NCBI RefSeq assembly: GCF_039904985.1
Contig: NZ_CP157005.1
Coordinates: 620,001-684,000 of the forward strand
Direction: 5' to 3'
Source: Methylomonas sp. AM2-LC
Lineage (GTDB): Bacteria; Pseudomonadota; Gammaproteobacteria; Methylococcales; Methylomonadaceae
Length of the DNA stretch: 64,000 nt
Shown in pieces: positions 25,591 through 35,419 of the stretch. Numbering within the stretch: position 1 is the first letter of the stretch; each line of letters starts with the position of its first letter. Below the pieces are notes generated by a model that searched no databases, was not told where the DNA came from, and saw only the letters and a list, made by a program, of their open reading frames with translations. The position numbers were made by a program, and so were the translations under genes.

Positions 25591-26115
25591 ATGACAGCAT
25601 CCTTGCCTCCCAATATAACGTTATACTGGAATGACTCGTTGGCCGAGGAATTGTTGAGCTTTTTGACGGGGCGGATCAAATGTTCGGAGACTGCGGCCGA
25701 CCTGACACAAGAAACTTTCCTGCGTTTCCATCAATTCATCCAGACCACACCGCCCGATAATGCCCGAGCCTTGGCTTATCGCATCGCCATCAATCTTGCC
25801 AATGACTACCAGCGCAAAGTAAAAGTCAGGCAGACCTATAATGCCAATACCGATCTCACTGATATTGAGGATATTCATCCAAGTGAAATACCCGGGCCTG
25901 AACAAATTGTCATGGCACAACAGCAGCTGCAATGCTTACAAGACGCGCTAAATGAACTCAGCGAAGAATGTCGCACCGTATTTTTGCTGCATAGTGTTCA
26001 AGGGCTTACCTATTTTGAAATTGCTGCCAAACTAGGTATTTCACGATCCATGGTAGGCCGGCATTTGGTCATGGCGTTAGCTCATAGTAAACAACGGCTA
26101 AAAGCCTCCGAATAA
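25591..26115 (+). CDS. FecI-type ECF sigma factor
   Basis: 174 aa extracytoplasmic-function sigma factor. Region 2 (LTQETFLRFHQFI, ARALAYRIAINLANDYQRK) and region 4 (LNELSEECRTVFLLHSVQGLTYFEIAAKLGIS) are both complete. It is followed by a FecR-type regulator and a TonB receptor with a signalling domain, the standard iron-starvation signalling cassette. It probably transcribes the receptor gene. No strong Fur box is visible upstream. Confidence 0.92.
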   Translation: MTASLPPNITLYWNDSLAEELLSFLTGRIKCSETAADLTQETFLRFHQFIQTTPPDNARALAYRIAINLANDYQRKVKVRQTYNANTDLTDIEDIHPSEIPGPEQIVMAQQQLQCLQDALNELSEECRTVFLLHSVQGLTYFEIAAKLGISRSMVGRHLVMALAHSKQRLKASE

Positions 26116-26202
26116 TAGCCATGAGTTCCTTACAAAGAAATGGCGAGCGATTTCTAGTCACAAACGTCTTAAAAATGACCACCCCTGGATTTTTGAAACG
26201 AA

Positions 26203-27282
26203 ATGAACTTGCAATCTGACCAAGCTGAGCTGCCCGAATTGACGCTAGAGGCCTTCGAATGGCTGGTTAGGCTGCGTTCCAATGAGATGAGTGAGGCGGA
26301 AACGCATGACTTTGCTGAGTGGATGTCGAGAGATATTTTCCATGTCAAAGCCTTTGCCGAAGCCGAAGACTTATTCCTGAATCTGACCATGGCCGCAAAA
26401 ATCCCTCAGTTTACGGCTCAAATTAGTGTCGAAACCAGTCAAACCAATGCATCGCAAAACAGTACATCAGCTGCCACTACTTTAAATATCAATCCATCCA
26501 ACAGCCGAAAACACCTCCGCTTGAATACAGGTTGGCTAGCGTTACCCTTAGCCTTGGCTGCTTGCTGGCTGTTCGCGGTGACCTTGGTCATGCCCAATCA
26601 GACCCATCTTTTCGACGCCTATTTCAGTGATTACCACACCAACACCGGTGAAGTTCGGGAAATAAAGCTTGCTGATGGTAGCCAGTTACTGCTGAATACC
26701 AATACCGCCGTTTCGGTTGATTACCAAGCAACCATCCGGCAAATTACCCTGCATCATGGTCAAGCCCGATTTATTGTAGCCAAAGAGACCCAGCGTCCGT
26801 TTGAAGTTAAATCGGGCGAACTGTTGGTTCGTGCCCTGGGAACGGTTTTTGAAGTTTATAATCGGCCATCCGACGAAACGAGCGTCATTGTGCAAGAACA
26901 TGCCGTCGCAGCGCGTTTGCAGCCAGAATCCCTGATATCGGTTAAAGACCAGACAGGAACCATAACGGTGCAGGAGGGCCAACAAATAAGTTACAGCGGC
27001 AGTGGCACCCTTAATTTGTTAGAAACGGTCGACCTTGCCCAAACCAGCGCTTGGCAAAAGCGTAAAATTTCCGTCAACGACCGACCACTGGGTGAATTGA
27101 TCGAAGAACTGAACCGTTACCGCGTTGGTCGTATTTTCCTTTCCGATACAAATCTCAAAAATCTGCGCGTGGTCGGGGTGTTTTCCCTAGATGACCCCGA
27201 AGCTGTCCTCAAAAAGGTATGCCAGATATTGGCTTTGGAAGAAAGTCGTCTGGGCCCGTGGTGGATACTGCTGCATCGTTAA
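26203..27282 (+). CDS. FecR-type anti-sigma regulator
   Basis: 359 aa inner-membrane regulator that relays the receptor signal to the sigma factor. An N-terminal DUF4880 segment (EAFEWLVRLRSNEMSEAETHDFAEWMSR), one membrane helix (LALPLALAACWLFAVTLV, residues ~112-130), the FecR domain (REIKLADGSQLLLNTNTAVSV) and a C-terminal DUF4974/STN-like domain (RPLGELIEELNRYRVGRIFL) occur in order. It lies 87 bp after the sigma gene and 224 bp before the receptor. Confidence 0.92.
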   Translation: MNLQSDQAELPELTLEAFEWLVRLRSNEMSEAETHDFAEWMSRDIFHVKAFAEAEDLFLNLTMAAKIPQFTAQISVETSQTNASQNSTSAATTLNINPSNSRKHLRLNTGWLALPLALAACWLFAVTLVMPNQTHLFDAYFSDYHTNTGEVREIKLADGSQLLLNTNTAVSVDYQATIRQITLHHGQARFIVAKETQRPFEVKSGELLVRALGTVFEVYNRPSDETSVIVQEHAVAARLQPESLISVKDQTGTITVQEGQQISYSGSGTLNLLETVDLAQTSAWQKRKISVNDRPLGELIEELNRYRVGRIFLSDTNLKNLRVVGVFSLDDPEAVLKKVCQILALEESRLGPWWILLHR

Positions 27283-27506
27283 GGCCTGCTGCGTTATTGT
27301 CGATACCCGCTGATGTTGTTCAGTAAAATTGAATTATTTGCCCCGTTTTGAACAGATGCTATTTCTCCCCTCTTTTAGGTTGCCCCCTTCAATCAGAAGC
27401 CTGAACCATCGAATGGTTTCAATTTAAAAGCCTTTCCAGTTTCTTGAGTCATTTATTTTTCTGAAACGTCGTAAAGGGTAATGCATTATTTTACCCAGGA
27501 GAATAC

Positions 27507-30107
27507 ATGACAATCCGTTCCAAACGCAACCACTTGATGATTGTACTGATCGCGTTCCAATTTTTTGGAAAAGTCAACGCAGAGAGTACCGTGCGCCAAT
27601 ATCATATCCCTGCGCAATCGCTCAATAGTGCTTTGATGGGGTTTGCTTCCGATTCCAACCTGGAACTCCTGTATAGCGCCGATCAATTGCGTGGCCTCAA
27701 TTTCAAAGGCCTGGATGGCACCATGACGCCCAAACAGGCGCTGGATCAATTACTGCAAGACAGTGGCTACACTTATCGATTTATTGATGATCATACCGTA
27801 ACACTAGAAAAAGCGCCCCCCCCTCCTGCATCACTGCTTAACAGTACCGACCCAACCAACTTGCCAAAAGTGAATGTAGTCGGCAATGCTGTTTACGATG
27901 TCAAAGATCCCTATAACGAAGACTACGTTATTCCCAATGCCACGGCTGGCACCAAGACCGACACCCCCATCATGGAAACACCCTTGAACGTGCAGGTGGT
28001 TTCCAAACAGGTGATGAAGGATCAGCAGGTGATTAGCTTGGGAGATGCTTTGAAGAATGTCAGTGGGGTGGTGTTTAACAGTCAAACGAGTGTGGGTAAT
28101 TTGAATGCTACTAACGCAGGAACGGATTCGATTATCACCTTACGTGGGTTTGCCTCAACGACAACACTGCGTAATGGTTTTAGGCTGCAAGGCGGGGCTA
28201 ATCGGAATATGTCCAATGTAGAATCGGTGGAGGTGCTAAAAGGCCCTGCCGCTATTCTTTATGGTTTGGTCGAACCGGGTGGTATGGTGAATGTGGTCAC
28301 CAAGCAGCCACTGGCAACGCCGTATTACGCTCTGAACCAGCAATTTGGCTCTTACGATAATTATCGCACTACTATCGATACTACCGGTCCAGTCGCTGGC
28401 AATACGGATGTTCTGTACCGGATGAATGTAAGCTATCAAAACAGTGGGTCCTATCAAAATTATGTGAGTAATGAAGATATTTTTTTAGCACCGACCCTGA
28501 AATGGGTTATTAGTCCAAAAACCCAGCTGACTGCTGAATTTGAATATAACCGCCAAAACAAAAATGTGGGCAATGCATTTAATCCGTATCTCGGCGGACA
28601 ATTGATGAATCTGCCCTTGAGCACCAATTATGGTGCTGTGTCTCCTACCGTCACCGAGACTTTTTTCGGTAATCTAAATTGGTCGCACCAATTCAACGAT
28701 GACTGGAGTGTTAAGCACAGCTTTTCGGTCAATCAGCAGGGATTTACCGCTAATGGTGTTGCACTACCGGGGGTAACAACTACTTCGGCTGGCTTTGTAT
28801 CGATAGGTCTACCTCCTCAACCCTTCGTTGGTTGGGGGGTTGTGCGTACACCTATCGGTAATGGCTCACAATCGGACACCTATTCAACCAATCTGGATCT
28901 GATCGGTCATTTTAATACGTATGGTTTGCGGCACACTACCTTATTTGGCGGCGATTATTATCGGCTAAACAATTCTTTTTCTATGATTCGGAGTTCTCTA
29001 GAAATACCCTGGTCCGTGGTTAATCCTTACAATCCGGTCAATCCTGGTCTTCAATTAGATCCGAATATATCAGCATCCGGAGACTTTGGTTCGCACCAAC
29101 AAACCGATCAATACGGTCTGTACGGCCAAGATCAGATTAAACTGCCGTTTGATGTCCACATTACCGGTGGTATTCGTTACCAGTATATCCATCAACGTAC
29201 GCTGACTACCGGCGATGGTGGTGTCTCGACGGGTGATACAGCTTATAGTCAGGATGCAGTCACACCACGTGTAGGTGTATTATGGCATCCGCAGAGTTGG
29301 GTTAGCCTTTATGCCAACTATGCGGAGAGTTTTGGCCCCAATACTGGTTTGACCTGGATTGGCTCTGGTCAAACAACTGCAGGGCAATATAAACAAATTG
29401 CCCCCACCAGTGCCGAGCAATATGAAGGCGGCATTAAAACTGAGTTTTTGGATGGTCAGCTACGTGCCACTTTAGCTTACTATGATATGACCAAAACAAA
29501 TGTCGCTACTGGAGATCCGCAGCATCCATTTCCTGCCTGTGGCAGTGGTTGTAGCTTGGCGATTGGTGGAATCCGTAGTCGTGGGCCGGAGTTGGATATT
29601 CAAGGTGAATTGTTTCCGGGTTGGAATATGATTGCTACTTGGGCAAACACAGATATACGCGTTTCAAAAACCAATGCGAATAACGATCCGCTTCCATTAA
29701 ATAACCTTAGTGTGGGATCTAGGTTATTTGATGTGCCACGCAATACGGCCAGCGTTTGGAGTACTTACGAAATACAAGATACCGATTTTAAAGGACTAAA
29801 GTTCGGTGGTGGGGTAACTGTGCGGGATGGAACCATCGGTGTGGGTGGATTGAGCTTTGCAACTGGTACTAACGCTCCAACCATTCACGTGCCCGCTTAT
29901 GCAACTTTGGACTTGATGACTGCCTATAGTCACTCTTTTGGTAAATCTAAAGTCACTGTCCAATTTAATCTCACCAATCTGCTAGATAAACGCTATTACA
30001 CCAATATCAACTCTGTAAACAATGATACAACCAATGGATTTTACGCGGCTAATGCGGCCTACGGTGCGCCGCGAGCGGCTATGGGGTCAATTAATATCCA
30101 ATATTAA
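27507..30107 (+). CDS. TonB-dependent siderophore receptor with signalling (STN) domain
   Basis: 866 aa outer-membrane receptor (FpvA/FecA type). A signal peptide (MTIRSKRNHLMIVLIAFQFF...NAES) precedes an STN signalling domain (SLNSALMGFASDSNLELLYS, QALDQLLQDSGYTYR), a plug domain (TPLNVQVVSKQVMKDQQVISL, GPAAILYGLVEPGGMVNVVTK) and a 22-strand-type barrel ending in the aromatic signature NIQY. The STN domain fits the neighbouring FecI/FecR pair. AGGAG precedes the ATG. A strong terminator follows 14 bp after the stop. Confidence 0.94.
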   Translation: MTIRSKRNHLMIVLIAFQFFGKVNAESTVRQYHIPAQSLNSALMGFASDSNLELLYSADQLRGLNFKGLDGTMTPKQALDQLLQDSGYTYRFIDDHTVTLEKAPPPPASLLNSTDPTNLPKVNVVGNAVYDVKDPYNEDYVIPNATAGTKTDTPIMETPLNVQVVSKQVMKDQQVISLGDALKNVSGVVFNSQTSVGNLNATNAGTDSIITLRGFASTTTLRNGFRLQGGANRNMSNVESVEVLKGPAAILYGLVEPGGMVNVVTKQPLATPYYALNQQFGSYDNYRTTIDTTGPVAGNTDVLYRMNVSYQNSGSYQNYVSNEDIFLAPTLKWVISPKTQLTAEFEYNRQNKNVGNAFNPYLGGQLMNLPLSTNYGAVSPTVTETFFGNLNWSHQFNDDWSVKHSFSVNQQGFTANGVALPGVTTTSAGFVSIGLPPQPFVGWGVVRTPIGNGSQSDTYSTNLDLIGHFNTYGLRHTTLFGGDYYRLNNSFSMIRSSLEIPWSVVNPYNPVNPGLQLDPNISASGDFGSHQQTDQYGLYGQDQIKLPFDVHITGGIRYQYIHQRTLTTGDGGVSTGDTAYSQDAVTPRVGVLWHPQSWVSLYANYAESFGPNTGLTWIGSGQTTAGQYKQIAPTSAEQYEGGIKTEFLDGQLRATLAYYDMTKTNVATGDPQHPFPACGSGCSLAIGGIRSRGPELDIQGELFPGWNMIATWANTDIRVSKTNANNDPLPLNNLSVGSRLFDVPRNTASVWSTYEIQDTDFKGLKFGGGVTVRDGTIGVGGLSFATGTNAPTIHVPAYATLDLMTAYSHSFGKSKVTVQFNLTNLLDKRYYTNINSVNNDTTNGFYAANAAYGAPRAAMGSINIQY

Positions 30108-30121
30108 GGGCAAGCCTACTA

Positions 30122-30147
30122 AAAAAAGGGGATACCTCCCCTTTTTT
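30122..30147 (+). terminator. Strong terminator after the TonB receptor
   Basis: Perfect stem AAAAAAGGGGA / TCCCCTTTTTT with loop TACC; it can act in both directions. Confidence 0.9.
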
Positions 30148-30178
30148 CATATCTCACCAGTTAGGAATACAGTTGAAT

Positions 30179-30617
30179 ATGTCACGTCACTTCTGGGGCA
30201 TCATACAACGCTATGCAGGTCTGTTCATGGCTTTTATTTTAACCGTGGCAGGGCTAACAGGTATTTTATCATGAACTGGATCATTGGCTTAATCCAGCAA
30301 ATAATCCAGTTATCATTCAATCGGGTTCACTATTGTCACCCCTTGGTCTTGCGCGATGAGCATTAGCTTTGACCTCACTCACGCATAAACGCCATTGATT
30401 TACAGTCATAAACGAATGAGCTGTATTCCCTGTCTATGAACCCCGCCTTGATCCGCTTACGGCTGAACCGTATAAATTACAAGTCATCAACTCAACCCTT
30501 ATACCGATCTAGTAATCGCCTCTCCACCTGTCAAGCAAACCGAAAATAGCGGCTTTTGGCCGCTGATCCGGCAAAATATCCTGCCGTTTATCTATGCTAT
30601 TCAGCTACCCGTCTTTG
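30179..30617 (+). pseudogene. Decayed PepSY-associated membrane protein gene
   Basis: Pieces of a PepSY-type iron-uptake membrane protein appear in several frames. The first is MSRHFWGIIQRYAGLFMAF followed by ILTVAGLTGILS and a stop; the next frame gives ELDHWLNPANNPVIIQSG; later come VYEPRLDPLTAEPYKLQ and NSGFWPLIRQNILPFIYAIQ. The order is right and the length is far short of the ~370-500 aa norm, with at least three frame changes. Such genes usually follow TonB receptors, so this was once the partner of the upstream receptor. Confidence 0.75.
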
Positions 30618-30652
30618 AGTGACGGTTTGCCTGACAGAAAACAAGGTAGACT

Positions 30653-31552
30653 TCATTTTTTTCCTATCTCTCCCAGTAATGGGCGACTTAATATCTTATA
30701 CCACCAACTTGCCGCTTCGCCTTTATCTGCGGTGCGCATTGCCAACCATACAGGTTCAGGTGGCCGCGCTTCAGTAACTGCCAACTCAATAAGTGCGCCA
30801 TCTTTTAAGTATGTTGTGATCAACTTCCTGGGTAGAAAGCCAAATCCAAGGCCAGCAAGTTGAAATTGTATTTTGATATCAAAATTAGGCACGGTAATTC
30901 GTTTTTGACCGGACAATAAGCCTATGGTTTTGGCTGGTAGAGAGCGGGCGCTGTCTGCAACTACAATCACTGTATGTTCGTACAAATCATCAGACTTAAG
31001 CGGCTGCTCTGCTTTGGCAAGTGGGTGATCGGGAGAGACGCAAAAAGCAAAATCGACTGTATCTATTTGCCGGATTTGATAGCCGCTCCAATTTGGACAA
31101 TCGCCAACGGCGATGATGATGTCGCTACGTTCTTCGCGTAATGCTTCCCAGACTCCGCCCATAGTTTCAGTGGAAAATCTAATTCGGGTGCCGCATTCCA
31201 AGGCATTAAATGATAATAAGTCGTTAATAAAAACCCGGCTAGGTATCAGCGAATCGAAGACAATTCTGAGTTCAGATTCATAACCTAAAGCAATTTTATG
31301 TAGACGCGATTCAAGATCCCCAAAAGCTTGTAATAACAAACGTCCTTCATTTAAAAGAGTAATTCCGGCCGCAGTCAATGAAATTTTTGGGCCGTTGCGA
31401 TCGAATAATTTAATGTTCAATTGCTCTTCCAGCTTGCCGACAGCATAAGAAATAGTGGATGGCACCCGATGCAAAAAATCCGCTGCGCCTGACATGGAGC
31501 CTGTGCGGTCAATGGCATCTATAATCTGGATAGCTTCAAGTGATAACTTCAT
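30653..31552 (-). CDS. LysR-family transcriptional regulator
   Basis: 299 aa. The N-terminal winged helix-turn-helix (LEAIQIIDAIDRTGSMSGAADFLHRVPSTISYAVGKLEEQL) is followed by a substrate-binding domain of normal length (DIIIAVGDCPNWSGYQIRQI). It is divergent from the pirin gene 221 bp away, and the spacer has two T-N11-A boxes, so it is the likely regulator of the pirin/monooxygenase genes and of itself. The inducer is unknown. Confidence 0.93.
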   Translation of the reverse strand: MKLSLEAIQIIDAIDRTGSMSGAADFLHRVPSTISYAVGKLEEQLNIKLFDRNGPKISLTAAGITLLNEGRLLLQAFGDLESRLHKIALGYESELRIVFDSLIPSRVFINDLLSFNALECGTRIRFSTETMGGVWEALREERSDIIIAVGDCPNWSGYQIRQIDTVDFAFCVSPDHPLAKAEQPLKSDDLYEHTVIVVADSARSLPAKTIGLLSGQKRITVPNFDIKIQFQLAGLGFGFLPRKLITTYLKDGALIELAVTEARPPEPVWLAMRTADKGEAASWWYKILSRPLLGEIGKK

Positions 31553-31603
31553 TGTGTGTGTCTAATAAGCACTTTGCAAAACACCCTTTAAACCAGTTTA
31601 ACT

Positions 31604-31618
31604 TTCGAAAAAATCGAA
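31604..31618. promoter_or_regulatory. LysR-type box 1
   Basis: TTCGA-N5-TCGAA with N5 = AAAAA, a perfect T-N11-A dyad close to the lysR start. Confidence 0.55.
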
Positions 31619-31723
31619 TATAAATGACAAAATAACTCGTTTTAAATATTCATAATTACAAGGTATTCTATATTCACTCGCTTAAAAACAGAAGATTACA
31701 TTTGAAAAATTTGGAAAATGTAA

Positions 31724-31738
31724 TTCGAAATTGTCGAA
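31724..31738. promoter_or_regulatory. LysR-type box 2, next to the pirin promoter
   Basis: TTCGA-N5-TCGAA with N5 = AATTG. It lies just upstream of a TATACT -10 candidate (31752-31757), at the -35 position of the pirin promoter. A 9-bp inverted repeat ATTACATTT/AAATGTAAT (31695-31724) abuts it. Confidence 0.6.
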
Positions 31739-31773
31739 AGCATAAGTCAAATATACTGTAAAGGAGTCATACC

Positions 31774-32493
31774 ATGATTGAAGTCCGTCCAGCACAACGC
31801 CGAGGCACAGCCCAATTTGACTGGCTGTTCTCACGGCATACATTTTCCTTTGGCCACTATTACGATCCACAGCAAATCGGTTTTTCAGATTTACGTGTGA
31901 TTAACGATGATATCGTCCAGCCGGGCAAAGGTTTTGGTACCCACCCGCACCGGGATATGGAAATCTTTACTTATGTGATAGACGGTAGTCTGGAACACAA
32001 AGATTCGATGGGTACTGGTTCCGTTATTAAAGCTGGCGATGTGCAAATCATGAGTGCGGGTAAAGGCATTGCTCATAGCGAATTCAACCACTCACAGACC
32101 GAGTTAGTTCATTTTCTGCAAATTTGGCTAGTTCCTGATAAAAAAGGTGTACCGCCACGTTATCAACAAACTCATTTTAGTCAGGCAGAAAAACAAGGGC
32201 AGCTACGCTTGATTATTTCGCCTGATAATACGGACGGATCTTTGTCTGTCTATCAGGATGTGCGCGTTTATGCTGGTTGTTTCGATGGAGAGGAGCATGC
32301 GCAGTTAGCACTCGCAGAGAATCGTTATGCCTATGTCCACGTTGTACGCGGTACTTTGACCGTTGCCGGTACACTGTTGATGGAAGGCGATGGTGCGCGT
32401 ATCCGCCATGAAAGACTTATTACACTTCAACAAGGCCAAAATGCTGAGGTATTGGTATTTGACTTGCGCGCCCAAGACCAATCTGAGGAGTAA
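31774..32493 (+). CDS. Pirin-family protein (quercetinase-like bicupin)
   Basis: 239 aa, the YhhW-like length. The N-terminal cupin has the metal site GFGTHPHRDMEIFTYVIDG with H-x-H and E, plus LEHKDSMG; the family signature MSAGKGIAHSEFN is present. Pirins are iron-binding bicupins; some are quercetin 2,3-dioxygenases, others redox-dependent regulators. AGGAG precedes the ATG. The monooxygenase gene follows after 6 bp. Confidence 0.92.
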   Translation: MIEVRPAQRRGTAQFDWLFSRHTFSFGHYYDPQQIGFSDLRVINDDIVQPGKGFGTHPHRDMEIFTYVIDGSLEHKDSMGTGSVIKAGDVQIMSAGKGIAHSEFNHSQTELVHFLQIWLVPDKKGVPPRYQQTHFSQAEKQGQLRLIISPDNTDGSLSVYQDVRVYAGCFDGEEHAQLALAENRYAYVHVVRGTLTVAGTLLMEGDGARIRHERLITLQQGQNAEVLVFDLRAQDQSEE

Positions 32494-32499
32494 TACCAT

Positions 32500-33099
32500 A
32501 TGAATGAATTACTCCAGATTACTCCAAATAATGAACAAGTGTTTTTCGTGGTTCGGCATCGGCTTAAAAAAGGTAAGACCATACATCAGCAATACGAAAG
32601 CTGGTTAGGAAAAATCGTTCCCATAGCAGCAAGTTTTACAGGTCATTTAGGCGTGCAAATTGTGCGTCCGCCCGAAGGACACAATGAATACCTGATTGTC
32701 GTTAGATTCGCCAGTATTCATGATTTAGAAAACTGGCAACAATCGCAGCAACGCTCACAGTTGATTAACGAAATCGCCCCTATTCTGGATAAGGATGAGT
32801 CTCTGGATATAAAAACCGGTATTGATTACTGGTTCACCCCGCCGACAGTGGGTAAGCATCCGCGTCGCTGGAAACAATGGTTGGTGACCAGTTCGGTCAT
32901 TTGGCCTTTGACAATGTATGTTCCACCAGTGATGGAGCCCTTTTTTTTAAAACTGCAGCCCTGGTTTATAAAATATCCAGAACTGGAAGAATTTGGTTTT
33001 CGCCAAGGGGTATTGGCTATGGTAATCGTTGGCTTGGTGGTGTATGCCATTATGCCTGTGTATGTTCGGCTAATTTCAAAATGGTTTTTTAAAGATTAA
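32500..33099 (+). CDS. ABM-domain monooxygenase-like protein with C-terminal membrane segments
   Basis: 199 aa. Residues 15-105 form an antibiotic-biosynthesis-monooxygenase (ABM) ferredoxin-like domain (VRHRLKKGKTIHQQYESWLGKI, YLIVVRFASIHDLENWQQS). Two membrane helices follow (WLVTSSVIWPLTMYVP and VLAMVIVGLVVYAIMPVYV), as in a known membrane-anchored subgroup. It is in an operon with the pirin gene. An IS30 element is inserted 3 bp after its stop codon and may have separated it from genes further on. Confidence 0.85.
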   Translation: MNELLQITPNNEQVFFVVRHRLKKGKTIHQQYESWLGKIVPIAASFTGHLGVQIVRPPEGHNEYLIVVRFASIHDLENWQQSQQRSQLINEIAPILDKDESLDIKTGIDYWFTPPTVGKHPRRWKQWLVTSSVIWPLTMYVPPVMEPFFLKLQPWFIKYPELEEFGFRQGVLAMVIVGLVVYAIMPVYVRLISKWFFKD

Positions 33100-33102
33100 A
33101 AG

Positions 33103-34331
33103 GGTGAGTTCAACTGGTCATTGCAACACTATCTGATTTAATATTATTAACAGAGGTGAATCAATGGCACAGAAAGGTCGACCCGGTTTATCCGCAGCTC
33201 AAAAGGTTGAGTTGTGGCAAAGATGGAAATTAGGACAATCACTCAGTGAGATAGGTCGTGCCCTTGGTAAGCATGCTGGATCCGTGCATACTGTTTTATC
33301 CGCTCATGGTGGAATTATTCCTGCAACTCGCTCAAGATCGGCTAGGTCACTGAGTCTAGTTGAGCGCGAAGAAATATCGCGAGGACTGGCGGCTGGTGAA
33401 TCAATGCGACAGATTGCATCAAAACTAGCAAGATCACCCTCTACTATCTGCCGTGAAATTGCCCGTAATGGTAATAAAGATCAATATCGAGCAATCGAAG
33501 CTGATTCAAAAGCATGGGATCAAGCACAGCGACCTAAGCCCTGTCGACTGGCTACACATTCTCAACTACAAATCATGGTGGCAACTAAACTCGGTTTCGA
33601 TTGGTCTCCTGAGCAAATTGCTGGCTGGCTTAAACATGAATATCCAAACGATATCAATATGCATGTCTCACATGAAACAATCTATAAAAGCCTGTATATT
33701 CAAGCACGCGGCGTTTTGAAAAAGGAATTAATCGGACATCTACGATCGAAACGAATGATGCGGCGAGGTAAGGCATCAACAACTGAAGGCCAGCCAAGAG
33801 GGCAAATTATTGATGCGGTATCGATAAAAGATCGACCTGCAGAGGTTGAGGATCGTGCAATACCTGGGCATTGGGAAGGTGATCTGATTACGGGGTCTAA
33901 AAACAGCCATATTGCTACTCTAGTTGAACGTCGGTCACGATTTGTGTTGCTGGTTCAAGTTGATGGCAAAGATACGACGAATGTTGTGAATGCATTAATT
34001 CGTCAGGTACAGCAACTTCCTTCCGGCTTAATGGCTTCGTTGACATGGGATCGTGGTACTGAATTAGCTCAACATAAAAGATTTACTGTAGCCACCGATG
34101 TGGCAATGTATTTTTGCGATCCAAGAAGCCCTTGGCAGCGAGGAACCAATGAAAATACAAACCGATTATTAAGACAATATTTTCCCAAAGGGACCGATTT
34201 AAGCGGTTATAGTCAGCAAGACCTAGATGAGATTGCTTTAAAGCTTAATACGAGACCTAGAAAAACACTGGGCTACATGATGCCTGGTGATAAACTAAAC
34301 GAATGCGTTGCAATGACCAGTTGAACTCACC
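33103..34331 (+). mobile_element. Intact IS30-family insertion sequence
   Basis: 1229 bp bounded by perfect 25-bp inverted repeats (33103-33127 starting GGTGAGTTCAACTGG, and 34307-34331). A 2-bp duplication AG flanks it (33101-33102 and 34332-34333), as usual for IS30. It carries one transposase gene on the plus strand, whose stop lies in the right repeat. Perfect ends and an open frame suggest recent insertion. Confidence 0.95.
33164..34324 (+). CDS. IS30-family transposase
   Basis: 386 aa DDE transposase. Two N-terminal helix-turn-helix units (LSAAQKVELWQRWKLGQSLSEIGRAL; LSLVEREEISRGLAAGESMRQIA) precede the catalytic core with D in GHWEGDLITG, D in LTWDRGTELAQH and E in NENTNRLLRQYFPKGTDLS. 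All three acidic residues are present. The length is typical. Confidence 0.96.
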   Translation: MAQKGRPGLSAAQKVELWQRWKLGQSLSEIGRALGKHAGSVHTVLSAHGGIIPATRSRSARSLSLVEREEISRGLAAGESMRQIASKLARSPSTICREIARNGNKDQYRAIEADSKAWDQAQRPKPCRLATHSQLQIMVATKLGFDWSPEQIAGWLKHEYPNDINMHVSHETIYKSLYIQARGVLKKELIGHLRSKRMMRRGKASTTEGQPRGQIIDAVSIKDRPAEVEDRAIPGHWEGDLITGSKNSHIATLVERRSRFVLLVQVDGKDTTNVVNALIRQVQQLPSGLMASLTWDRGTELAQHKRFTVATDVAMYFCDPRSPWQRGTNENTNRLLRQYFPKGTDLSGYSQQDLDEIALKLNTRPRKTLGYMMPGDKLNECVAMTS

Positions 34332-34518
34332 AGTAATATATTAAATTCATATCGTTATCATTGTTTTGGGTTTTTTGGATTGGTCAATCTGGCACGAAGA
34401 CAGAATAAGCGGGCACTTAAGCTTATTTTTGTAGTTAATCACAGATTCTACAACGATGGGACCTAGCTTAGAGCGAGTTAGTAATCGGCTATAAATTATT
34501 AAATGAGGAGGGGATAAT

Positions 34519-35343
34519 ATGAGTCAAGTAACGACAAGTAAAATATTTAATTGGCAAGTTGATGGATGCCATCTGTCAAGATTTGATATTACACCCAATA
34601 AGCCCGTTTCTTTACAAAAAGTCTTTCATGATGAAATTTCAATTATAGGCTTTTCCGGTGCCGTTTGGAAAAGTTGGCAAAACGGTCAAAGTTATCTTGA
34701 ATCCCCGGATTGCCTTGTTTTGCGAGATGCTGGACAAATATTTTCCCTGGAAACGTCATTTATTAGTACAAGCGGAGCAATCTGTCGGGAAATAAAAATC
34801 AGTCCTCAGCTTCTTAAAGATTTATGCCAACAATTTCAGATCACTAAGTATGCTTTGGATTTTAAAAATCCAATTATTGAGAATCTGGTGTTACGCAATC
34901 AATTTGCTTATACACACAGTGTATTAGAAATCAGTGATTGTACCTTGGAAAAATCCAGTTGTCTGGCCTTGTTTTTGAGTAAACTTTCTCAGTATGTACC
35001 CGCTAATCATTACAGTTACCATCATCAATTAAATCCAGCCAAAATAAAAACGGTCATTGAATATTTACGAGCTGCCTACGGTAAAAATATCTCGCTGACA
35101 GAACTTTCAGAAATGACTGAAACTAATCCTTATGTGCTGTTGAGAAATTTTCAAAAAAGTTTAGGAATTACGCCACATGAATATCTGCAAGCTTATCGAA
35201 TCATTCAAGCTAGAAAGTTGATTTCTACAGGAATTTCATTGACAGATGTTGCGATGCTGTGTGGCTTTTCTGATCAGAGCCATCTGACCCGAGTCTTTAA
35301 AAAGAAGGTGGGAGTTACTCCTGGCCAGTTTGTAACCATGTAA
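34519..35343 (+). CDS. AraC-family transcriptional regulator
   Basis: 274 aa. An N-terminal cupin-like sensor domain and a C-terminal double helix-turn-helix (IKTVIEYLRAAYGKNISLTELSEMTETNPYVLLRNFQK; LTDVAMLCGFSDQSHLTRVFKKKVGVTPGQF) are complete. GAGGAGGGG precedes the ATG. It lies upstream of and co-oriented with the isochorismatase/amidohydrolase genes, and a 20-bp tandem repeat in the 225-bp spacer is its likely binding site. Confidence 0.94.
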   Translation: MSQVTTSKIFNWQVDGCHLSRFDITPNKPVSLQKVFHDEISIIGFSGAVWKSWQNGQSYLESPDCLVLRDAGQIFSLETSFISTSGAICREIKISPQLLKDLCQQFQITKYALDFKNPIIENLVLRNQFAYTHSVLEISDCTLEKSSCLALFLSKLSQYVPANHYSYHHQLNPAKIKTVIEYLRAAYGKNISLTELSEMTETNPYVLLRNFQKSLGITPHEYLQAYRIIQARKLISTGISLTDVAMLCGFSDQSHLTRVFKKKVGVTPGQFVTM

Positions 35344-35419
35344 TTCTGCTTTAATTTAGGCATCTTCTTCATTTGCCCTAGCAACGGACGTCCTCTTAAT
35401 TTTTGGATTGTAAAATAAA

